Part shown: positions 19,801-26,521 of the stretch, piece by piece
How the letters are laid out: each line of letters begins with the position of its first letter
Position numbering within the stretch: position 1 is the stretch's first letter
Assembly: GCA_018398765.1 (NCBI GenBank)
Contig: JAHBMJ010001764.1
Coordinates: 1-26,521, forward strand
Length of the DNA: 26,521 bases
Source: Chromera velia
Lineage: Eukaryota; Sar; Chromeraceae
Direction of reading: 5' to 3'
Program-made: the position numbers and the translations under genes
Notes under the pieces: generated by a model
What the model saw: the letters and a program-made list of their open reading frames with translations, nothing else
Databases searched by the model: none
Told to the model about the DNA's origin: nothing

Positions 19801-20762
19801 ACAAGAAGGGTGAGATCGTTGCTTTGCTTGTTATGCATGTTGATGATCTCTTCATTTTTTCTCCTTCTGTTGACAAAGACGTGAAGCAAATCCAGGAGCT
19901 TTTTAACACAGACCAGCCAGAGAGAATGGATAATGGAGAGCTTCATTCTTATGTAGGCATGTCCATTTGGATGCGTCCTGGTGAGATGTTGCTTGACCAG
20001 TCCATGTATATTGAGGGAATGGTGAAGGGAGTGAGTGAAGAGGCAAAGAAGCCCTTGACTGAGAAAGATCTCCTGTTGTCTGAGACTGCAGAGACTGACA
20101 TGTCCTTGCAGGAACAGCAGCAGAAGAATGTGGGGTGGTTGGGATGGGCTGTTAAGACCCAACCTTCTCTTTCCTTCCTGTTTTCCCACCTTTCCCGCTT
20201 CAATTCCCGTCCGTCTCGTGAGTCCGTTCTTGCGAGTGAGAAGGCTCTCTGGTATGCATTTAAGACTTCCCGTCCTCTGTCTCTTCGTTCTATTCCCTCC
20301 CTTCCAGTTCTGTTGGTATGGGGGGATGCGTCTTATCAATTGCACAAGAAAGAGGGTAGACTGGGCGTCGAGATGCAGTTGGTTGATGAAGGAGAGCTTA
20401 CCAATCTTGATGAGATCGGTGAGCACAACACTGTGTATTGGCTGAGCAAGAAGATACGAAGAAAGCTGGGGTCTACAACTTTTGCAGAGCTTCTTGCAAT
20501 GAGAGATGCATTGAAGATATCCTGGTCGTTCATTCATTTTGCTCGAAAGTTATGGGGTGAGATACCTCCGGTTGTGGTAGTGACTGACTCTCAGCCGCTG
20601 ATGCATCAGATTGGTTCCAAACAGTGTAAAAGCGAGCCGAGAATGCAGGGAGAGTTGGAGTACGTTTTAAAAAATTTGATGGAGTTGGGAGCAAAGGTTC
20701 GTTAGATCGAAACTGGGTCAATGCGTGCAGACAGACAGACCAAGTTCCTTCGTTGCAGTTAA
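16823..20762 (+). pseudogene. Copia pol (protease, integrase, reverse transcriptase, RNase H), inactivated
   Basis: Domains in order are: aspartic protease with IADSGAS (about 17024); pre-integrase with LHSRLGH (about 17516); integrase core with NADIYHDL (about 17788), HSDNGGEF (17984) and third acid FVER (Glu 18107); reverse transcriptase with KMDVSTAFLQAP (about 19566) and HVDD (19836); RNase H with WGDASY, FAELLA and VTDSQPL. The frame is broken by TAG 17357, TGA 18038, TAG 18404, TAG 18719 and TAG 20703. A frameshift around 19205-19250, beside a GGGG run, moves the frame before the reverse transcriptase. After the last stop the same frame still encodes the expected ending with RADRQTKFL, so that TAG replaces a Trp. 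Catalytic acids are retained, so the element died by stops, not by loss of active sites. Long minus-strand frames here are antisense shadows. Confidence 0.9.
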
Positions 20763-20820
20763 GCGTTTCTCTCTTTTAGTCTGTCTTCCTGTTTGTGTTC
20801 AGTTCAGACAGGGGGTGATT

Positions 20821-21279
20821 TGTGAGAGTAAACGTATGCATCCAAGCGTGCGTCAGGTGGGTGCCGAGCGTTCTGCGAGTGCGCCAGCCATCCGCGTGAG
20901 TGAAAAGTATTGCAAGCGGCGTGATCGCATGTTTGAGTGCATTAACGTCTGACTCCTTGATCGAACAGTAAGACTGTACGAAGGCTCAGTCAGCTCAGTC
21001 GGTTCATGATAGCGAGCATCCTCAGATGGCAGTCTGATCAGTCTGTGTGTTACGTTTGGAGCGTCGAAGTCCTGCGCATTGGATCGAACGTGCGGTCTTC
21101 GTTTAAGTGAATTCTAGATTGCCGTCTCCTTGAATTTCTCTGTCGTTACTGAATGGATTTTCCTGTCTAGACTGAGGACTACAACCCGGTAGGTCAGACT
21201 TCCCGTTTAGCTGTTTGAGCGTTACCCATTTTCGTTACCTGACTGTTCTAGTCTGTTCTAGGTAACGTTTACCATCACA
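20821..21279 (+). repeat. 3' LTR of the copia element
   Basis: 459 bp, starting TGTGAGAGTAAACG and ending CATCACA, followed by the TTATT duplication at 21280-21284. Confidence 0.95.
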
Positions 21280-21284
21280 TTATT

Positions 21285-21761
21285 ATCACAATCAGTAGTG
21301 ATCACCGGTCGTTTGGACCCAGGCTTTGACCCATAAACGGCCTACTGAAATTAAAGCAAAGAAAATAAAGAAAAAGAGAAAAATAGGGAGATAAAGTAGA
21401 AAAAGGTGGGCAGCTAGCTTAATTGGGCTGCTTAGCTCGATCCCCCTGATCACCAGGGACCGTGACCTTTTAATCCTTTACCAAAGCATTATACATGCAG
21501 ACCAGCGTTTAAAGGCGACCTTTTATCATAGTTCAGACTGTGTAGGACAAGCCCTTTTTGTGTAACTAGGATGCAACTGGGGGTCATTAATCGTGTTTTT
21601 GCATGTGCTTTCTGAGACTCTTTTGGCAGAGGGCTGCTGAGCTTGTCTCTTACCCTAGCAGCGGGTCTAGCTCTTGCGAAACGCTATGCCGAACGTTGAA
21701 AGCCTTAAAGACTATGGGCCACTGGTCTAGGCCTAGGTCTACGTAGACGACGATGGTGTAT
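21285..21761. other. Non-coding interspersed sequence
   Basis: No gene is seen. It probably continues the sequence that the young copia element interrupted at its TTATT target. A palindromic patch (GGTCTAGGCCTAGGTCTACGTAGAC) lies at about 21724-21748. Confidence 0.4.

Positions 21762-21793
<32 letters not shown>
21762..21793 (+). repeat. (AATC)n microsatellite
   Basis: Eight perfect AATC units sit immediately upstream of the second copy of the 235-bp dispersed repeat. Confidence 0.95.
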
Positions 21794-21794
<1 letters not shown>

Positions 21795-21805
21795 GTAAAG
21801 GTTTT

Positions 21806-22038
21806 CTCTATTAACAAAAGGTAGCCTTTACCAAGGGAGAAAGAGATTATCAAGGTTTCGCGCTACCTTTAATCGCCCCCTTTAGTTTTTCTATCGTGCC
21901 GTTAAAGCCATATTAAGTGATAAGCTGCACATTGAAAGTGATTAATAAGCTTGTTCCCAGAATCGACTAACAGGAAAAGACAGAACCTTCGATCGGACAA
22001 ACTAGGCTAAATCCGTCCCTCGTATGTGGGGACGCGGC
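21806..22038. repeat. Dispersed repeat, copy 2
   Basis: Partner of 300-534 (GTAGCCTTTACCAAGG, AAGTGATTAAT, GGGGACGCGGC). This copy lies between two (AATC)n-type tracts, which may be part of the mobile unit or of its insertion site. Confidence 0.7.
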
Positions 22039-22102
22039 TTGATCCCGCCCTGCTAGCTCTGGCGACAGATAGACATAGCGGGAAGGCCCTAGGGCGGAAC
22101 AT

Positions 22103-22173
22103 ATCAATCAATCAATCAAAAAAAAAAATTATCAATCAATCAAATTGAATCAATCAATCAATCAATCAATCAA
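22103..22173 (+). repeat. (ATCA)n tracts with A run
   Basis: Three blocks of ATCA units are separated by an A-rich segment and AAATTGA. A short GATGAT run follows at about 22181-22193. Confidence 0.9.
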
Positions 22174-22775
22174 AAAGGGTGATGATGATGATAGTTTAGA
22201 ACAGACTCAGAATTTTGTAAGCAAATTTAGCCGAAAATTTGGCTGTTCACAATGTATGACAGTAGTAGTAATACTGTACTAAGTAGTCTATACTGTAGTA
22301 TGTTCGTACTAGCCCTCATCTTGAAGCTAAAAGACAAATTTGAAGGAAGCTGAGATCGAAACAGGGTAAAACAGGGCAAGATGGGGCAAAAAAAAAATGA
22401 AAAACGGAGGTTCCAGGAGGCATTTCGACCCACTAGCGGGAAAGGCCAGCAACGACACTCAACATGAGTACTAAGTGAAACTAGAAGTGAAAGCCTCTGT
22501 GAAAGCCATCCATTCGCTTTCAACACACTGACAATCTCTTCTCTTTCGGTTCGACCCTGCAACATGATCCTTTCTGTCAACGGATTTCCGTGCTACCTCC
22601 CGCGTTTTCCTCCGTTCACTCCCTTCGATGGCACAATCACTCCTGACCAGGAGACAGAGCAGAGAAACGACAGGCAAACAAACTGCATGCCTCTCTGTCC
22701 TTACACCCGACTTTCTGGTTGCTTCTTTCAAAAAAGGGCGGCTGATATGATTCGATTGATGAAACGGTTGATCGA

Positions 22776-24413
22776 TCATCCTTTCTTGAGCCCCTTCTTC
22801 GTGTGCTTCTCCTTCCTTCCTCCCACTGCCTCCTTGCCCTTACCCTTCTTTTCACCCTTTTCCTCCTCCTTCTTGACTCTCGCGAGCGTCTCTTTTTTGT
22901 TCTTGGAGGCAGAGAGAGAAGGGGAGGGTCTCCCAGGCCCCTTCTGCTTCTCTTTATCTGTTCCCATCATTTGAGCAATCATCTGTGCTGCCTTGAGATT
23001 GGCCTCCCTCTCTTTATCCAAAGCCTCGGCACCCCCTTGCATGATCTCATCCTCACTCTCCTCATCTCCTTCATCTTCCTCCTCGTCCTCTTCATCAGAA
23101 ACTTGCTCAGTTGTTTTCTGCTTTTTCGCCTTCCCGCACTCTTCCTCCTCTTCCTCATCACTGCTTTCCTCTTCTTCCTCTTCATCTGAATCCTCCTCTG
23201 CCTTCCTTTTCTTCTTGTCGGAAGTTCGGACCCCTTCCTCCTCTTCCTCTTCGTCATCAGAACTCTCCTGGGAGTCCGAATCGACCTCTATCGCTCCCTC
23301 TTTCTCTTCTTCTTCCTCGTCGCCTCCCTGACCCTCCACTTCCTCAAATGCCTCTGCCTGCTCTTTCTGAATTTGTTTCCGTCTCTTGTCTAACTTACTC
23401 TCTGCCGCTTCCTTTCTCTCCTTCCTCTTCTCCTTAATGCTCTCTGCTCGTTTCTGCAACTCCTTCAACTCCTCCCTTGTCTTGTGGACGTACTCATGGA
23501 ACAGCACTGCACCCTCACACACCTCCTCTTCCACCTTAATCAACTGCAACTGCATCCGCGGGCCGAGCTCTGTCAAAGACACACTCATTTTCGATCTGCC
23601 CTCGGAGGACAGACCTCGGCTGTTCACCTCCTCTGCATCGCTCTCCCCCGACGAATACCCACCCCCCCCGCCCCCCAGCACAAAGTCCCCTATGTCCTTT
23701 GAACGCCCGGCTGCCGACAGCTGCTTCTTGCCAGCCATCAGCAACTTCCTTACCCCCCGGCTGGAGGCCGAGGCTTTCACGGAAACTCCGAAGTGTCTGA
23801 ACTCAATCAGATTCGTCTCTGCATTGCGGGAGTAGAGCGCGACTCTGCGGCACTCACTCAGCTGCATCGTCTTGACATCGAGAGGGGGGAAGAGATTCTG
23901 CAGCATAGAGACTGTAAGAGGCAGAGGGTCTTCTTGAGTCACACCCCTGTCATCCCCCTCCTTAAACCACGAACGTTTGAAACCATTCAAGACAACCAAT
24001 GGGGACCTCTCGAAGTCCCTGGTTGTGCTTCGGGGTTTACGCTGGGTCTTTCGGACATCTCTCATGGTGGAGAACTGGTGGACCCTGAAGGTCAATGTGG
24101 GACCAGCGGGGAGACGGGCAATTCGAAGATACAAACCCCTGTCAGTTTGTGACAGCATTTGCAAGTGGGTGACAGAAAGGGGCCCTGCAATGCTGATGAA
24201 ATCTCTGAGCTTGTTGTCCTTCTTCTCCCGGAGGTTTTTTGCACACCAGGGAGACATGACCAGACGGAGATCCCGTACCAGCTGACTGGCTGCGTGTGCA
24301 ACATGTCCCCTCTTGACGACAAAACTCTTGGGGGTGGACTTGTAAACCTCATCCTCGGGTGCCTGCTCTTGCGCTCCCGTCTTCTTCGAACTTTTCACAG
24401 CAGCTTTCGGCAT
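22776..24413 (-). CDS. Peter Pan/SSF1-family Brix-domain ribosome biogenesis protein
   Basis: An intronless 545-codon gene starts at the ATG at 24413 with a lysine-rich nucleolar-type N-terminus. The Brix domain runs from about residue 30 (SFVVKRGHV) through DLRLVMSPWCAKNLREK (48-64), IAGPLSVTHLQMLSQT (75-90) and the FRHFGV strand (205-210) to about 312 (ELGPRMQLQLIKVEEEV). These match the Ppan/Ssf1 branch. Yeast Ssf1/2 and animal PPAN bind pre-60S particles in the nucleolus and are needed for 27S pre-rRNA processing. The C-terminal about 190 residues are acidic Glu/Ser/Asp runs followed by a basic Lys/Gly-rich tail, longer than the roughly 450-470 residues usual in the family. The frame is intact and expression is expected to be constitutive in growing cells (inference). 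Ser-rich plus-strand frames over it are antisense shadows. Confidence 0.95.
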   Translation of the reverse strand: MPKAAVKSSKKTGAQEQAPEDEVYKSTPKSFVVKRGHVAHAASQLVRDLRLVMSPWCAKNLREKKDNKLRDFISIAGPLSVTHLQMLSQTDRGLYLRIARLPAGPTLTFRVHQFSTMRDVRKTQRKPRSTTRDFERSPLVVLNGFKRSWFKEGDDRGVTQEDPLPLTVSMLQNLFPPLDVKTMQLSECRRVALYSRNAETNLIEFRHFGVSVKASASSRGVRKLLMAGKKQLSAAGRSKDIGDFVLGGGGGGYSSGESDAEEVNSRGLSSEGRSKMSVSLTELGPRMQLQLIKVEEEVCEGAVLFHEYVHKTREELKELQKRAESIKEKRKERKEAAESKLDKRRKQIQKEQAEAFEEVEGQGGDEEEEEKEGAIEVDSDSQESSDDEEEEEEGVRTSDKKKRKAEEDSDEEEEEESSDEEEEEECGKAKKQKTTEQVSDEEDEEEDEGDEESEDEIMQGGAEALDKEREANLKAAQMIAQMMGTDKEKQKGPGRPSPSLSASKNKKETLARVKKEEEKGEKKGKGKEAVGGRKEKHTKKGLKKG

Positions 24414-24900
24414 GATTCCTACGGGATCGAGCAGTCAAAACAAATGGAACAAAATTGGACAGCCACAACCCGTGGAGTTAATACCAAGCTTGTCTGTGTC
24501 GGTTTAGAAATTGGGAGACGAGACAGAAAAGAACAGCACCACCTCGAATCTCATTCTTCAGAAGCGCGGCATCTCATATCCAACGAAGACGAAAGCACAG
24601 CAGTGAAGACTCCTTTGCAAGACTCAAGACTCAAACAAGGACGCGGCGTCGGGGGCGACGAATAGTGCTTCGTGGTTGGAAGATGATGGCTCATCCATGA
24701 CTCAATTAATATGACTCAACCTGCAAGCGCCCCCCCCCCCCCCCCCCNCTTCTCCTCCCCTTCTTCACCACCCTTTCCCCTCGTCCCTCGTGTGATCCCG
24801 CCCCTGTTCCGCATGCCTTTGTGTTGTAACCTTTTTGAACTGTGTTGTGTATTCAACTGTTTTTTGTTTTGAAAGAAAGAAAGAACGAACAGAAAAGAAA
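24414..24900. other. Upstream flank of PPAN gene, no gene
   Basis: This is the presumed promoter and 5' UTR of the minus-strand PPAN gene. It contains a poly(C) run at 24730-24747 ending in an ambiguous base N at 24748, which marks an unresolved homopolymer in the assembly. No clear TATA element is seen. Confidence 0.5.
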
Positions 24901-24985
24901 AAGAAAAGAATGTGTGTTGTGAACCAACTTAAAGCCTGAGTCGCTGCGTCAAGCATATAATGGCATGAGCAAGAAAGACAGTTCC

Positions 24986-25036
24986 TGACGGCCCCAACCG
25001 GCAGGGCGCGCGCACTTCATGACGGCCCCAACCGGC
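24986..25036 (+). repeat. 17-bp tandem-like direct repeat
   Basis: TGACGGCCCCAACCGGC occurs at 24986-25002 and again at 25020-25036, separated by a GC-rich spacer. It lies upstream of the LTR end at 25233 and could be inside that LTR. Confidence 0.85.
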
Positions 25037-25233
25037 TCCAGCAACTGAAATGCATGCAAGCAAGAATGCATGCAATTAAATCGGAGATCGATCAGAAGTA
25101 ATGGTTTGATCTTAGCTGAGAAGTGGACTTGAACAAGGGACAATGCATGAACAAAAATTACAATCTGTGAACTCCAAGATAACCTGTATCTCCACATAGA
25201 CCTTCGCTAGTCTGTAGAGATTAGGGTTTATCA

Positions 25234-25248
25234 TGGTAGCAGAGCTGG
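25234..25248 (+). promoter_or_regulatory. tRNA-iMet-type primer binding site of an LTR element
   Basis: TGGTAGCAGAGCTGG follows a CA dinucleotide (25232-25233), which would be the 5' LTR end. Plant-type copia elements typically carry TGGTATCAGAGC here, complementary to the 3' end of initiator tRNA-Met, and this site differs from it at one position in that core. It marks where minus-strand DNA synthesis would start. Confidence 0.7.
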
Positions 25249-25289
25249 TTACCGGTCTGATTCTTTACTTTCCATTCGTTCCTCTCAAC

Positions 25290-25496
25290 ATGGGTAAGAG
25301 AGGCAAGAATAGAAATCGAGGTGAAGACGGGCGTTTCATCTCCACTCCTGCAGAAGATGAAACCCCCGCTAATTCTTCTTCTCTGTCTGAAGCTGTTGCT
25401 GCAATCGCAAAGTCCACTGAAGTCCTTCTTGCTCTCACAGTGGCACAGCAGCAATCCAGTGGCACCCATTTCAATCAGACGTTCGTTGCCCACTAA
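25290..25496 (+). pseudogene. Start of gag of the third LTR element, interrupted
   Basis: The ATG at 25290 opens GKRGKNRNRGEDGRFISTP, then a helical segment SLSEAVAAIAKSTEVLLAL. The frame stops at 25494-25496 because the sequence beyond about 25480 is an inverted copy of the element's own protease region. It has a basic N-terminus, as expected for gag. The middle of gag appears to be missing. Confidence 0.6.
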
Positions 25497-25764
25497 GGGA
25501 AGAGTCACTGCTTCCGTTTCCATGATGGATGGCTTCAGCAGGGCAGGCTTGCCGTCAAGGAAACAAGGAATCGAAGCACGTTTACACATCCATACTTTCT
25601 TCGCGCATGCACTGCGAACGGACACAGGGTTGGGCAATGGTTCTTCTGTCCATTTCAAACCCACTTCCTTTTTCTTCTTGACCAGCCAGCCTCGCGTGTA
25701 TGTGGTACTACTGGCACCCACATCGAGCATACAACCAAGACCGTCAAAAGAAAAAGAGGGACGA
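25490..25764 (-). pseudogene. Inverted fragment of copia protease region
   Basis: Read on the minus strand this encodes LDVGASSTTYTRGWLVKKKK and continues to about 25490 with PALLKPSIMETEAVTLPLVG. The part 25587-25764 is the reverse complement of 26344-26521 with one mismatch. It is a protease-like segment in the wrong orientation inside gag. The minus-strand frame runs on into antisense of the gag start, which is meaningless. Confidence 0.8.
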
Positions 25765-26521
25765 TGGGCAGCTCGCCTCCCTCCTTCTCCTCAATGGCAT
25801 CTCCGATCCCGAAGTGCGTGCCCAAGTCAGGAATGCACTCCCCGCTCACATGCCCTTCTATGGCGACGACAAAGCCCTGGAGAAGTTCCGAACTTTTGCC
25901 AAGCCATCTTGCTTCCTCCCAGTGACCCCCGTCCGATCTCCCTACCCGCAGTTGCAGCCCGGTGTGAGTGTCGCAGGAAAGCCTCCTTCCCGCCCTGCGA
26001 ACCCCCAGAGTGGACGTGCAGTGCCCCCTCAGCCCAACTGTACCCACCCAGGTCATAAGGCTAAGCACTGCTTAAAGCAGCACTTCTGCCCATCCTGCTT
26101 TCGTTGGGGCCACAAACCTGGCGACTGCAAATTAGCAAAGGACATCGACGCCCTCCTCCGTGTGTATGGATACCCTCCCCGCAACTCCCAGGGTCGCTCG
26201 GGTGGGCGTTCTTCCAGACAGAAGGGGGCGGCCTTGACGGAGGCTACCGATTTCGACATGGAGGACTCTGACAACGCGTCTGATTCCAACCCTGCAGCTG
26301 CTGCTGCAGGTCGCATGAAGTCAGCATCTTCTTCTGATTCTCCTCGTCCCTCTTTTTCTTTTGACGGTCTTGGTTGTATGCTCGATGTGGGTGCCAGTAG
26401 TACCACATGCACGCGAGGCTGGCTGGTCAAGAAGAAAAAGGAAGTGGGTTTGAAATGGACAGAAGAACCATTGCCCAACCCTGTGTCCGTTCGCAGTGCA
26501 TGCGCGAAGAAAGTATGGATG
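25760..26521 (+). CDS. Copia gag C-terminal half and protease start, running off the window
   Basis: The plus-strand frame from 25760 is open to the last base. It encodes DDGQLASLLLLNGISDPEV, a Pro-rich segment, a zinc-binding cluster CTHPGHKAKHC plus the canonical knuckle CPSCFRWGHKPGDC (about 26079-26120), an acidic/Ser-rich spacer, and the protease start MLDVGASSTTCTRGWL (from about 26378). Gag and protease share one frame here, unlike the 15114-21279 element. The protease motif has Val where copia proteases normally have Ser or Thr (D-S/T-G-A). The usual gag N-terminus is not joined to it, because the inverted fragment lies in between. Because the frame leaves the window, its intactness cannot be judged. 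Confidence 0.75.

Larger units (their letters stand above)
15114..21279 (+). mobile_element. Full-length Ty1/copia LTR retrotransposon, coding region inactivated
   Basis: The 6166-bp element has two 459-bp LTRs that start TG and end CA and are flanked by the 5-bp duplication TTATT (15109-15113 and 21280-21284). Between them lie gag with zinc knuckles, then pol in copia order: protease, integrase, reverse transcriptase, RNase H. Integrase before reverse transcriptase defines copia rather than gypsy. The LTRs differ at 12 positions by my count (about 2.6 percent, no indels), so the insertion is fairly recent, yet gag and pol have several in-frame stops and a frameshift. No tRNA-iMet-like primer site follows the left LTR. 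A purine-rich tract ACAGGGGGTGATT precedes the right LTR. Confidence 0.93.

Noticed and set aside
19575..20537. 320-codon minus-strand frame across the reverse transcriptase
   Set aside because: It is antisense to conserved copia reverse transcriptase and RNase H motifs, and has no recognisable domain.
21762..22173. Possible CRISPR-like array in the AATC/ATCA region
   Set aside because: It is a plain tetranucleotide microsatellite without distinct spacers, in a eukaryotic context.
22540..22566. GGTTCGACCC resembling a tRNA T-arm
   Set aside because: No acceptor stem, D-arm or anticodon arm could be found around it.
22993..23331. Plus-strand Ser-rich frame opposite the PPAN gene
   Set aside because: It is the antisense of the Glu/Asp-rich tail. 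GAG/GAA runs read backward give CTC/TTC and Ser codons, and no independent signal exists.
26053..26478. Minus-strand frame over the third element's gag/protease
   Set aside because: It is antisense of the open gag-protease frame and resembles the 25621-25764 plus-strand translation only because of the inverted copy.

Overview
The window is nuclear DNA from a eukaryote, probably a microbial alga or alveolate. The evidence is a gene with many GT-AG introns of about 130-650 bp, an intronless nucleolar ribosome-biogenesis gene, Ty1/copia LTR retrotransposons, a foldback transposon and many tetranucleotide microsatellites. The overall style resembles the chromerid Chromera velia, but that is an inference from gene style and not something the sequence proves.

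Layout. Positions 1-3500 are a patchwork of decayed dispersed repeats. They include the end of a retroelement ORF (about 1042-1578) and a small HNH-nuclease-like ORF on the minus strand (about 2500-2960) bracketed by a perfect 24-bp inverted repeat. Positions 3785-13618 hold one large plus-strand gene that I reconstruct as 13 phase-consistent exons (about 1611 residues). It has a basic N-terminus, a helical TPR-like middle, a proline/glutamine-rich linker of about 500 residues and a complete C-terminal TKL-like protein kinase domain. Exons 1-8 could instead be a separate gene ending at 9077. Positions 14105-14354 are a foldback/MITE-like element with a 7-bp target duplication. Positions 14753-15113 are the tail of an old copia element, into which a younger full-length copia element has inserted (15114-21279, two 459-bp LTRs, TSD TTATT). 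Its gag and pol carry several in-frame stops and a frameshift. Positions 21285-22200 hold non-coding repeats with (AATC)n tracts and a second copy of a repeat seen near the window start.

Positions 22776-24413 (minus strand) encode an intact Brix-domain protein of the Peter Pan/SSF1 family, which acts in 60S ribosomal subunit assembly. From about 25233 to the window edge lies the 5' part of another copia-type element: LTR end, tRNA-iMet-like primer binding site, gag start, zinc knuckle and protease start. Its gag is interrupted by an inverted copy of its own protease segment.

Only two host genes are well supported, the kinase fusion and PPAN. They do not form a functional unit. The rest is mobile-element sediment, and its most unusual parts are the HNH-like ORF between inverted repeats and the self-inverted gag/protease segment.
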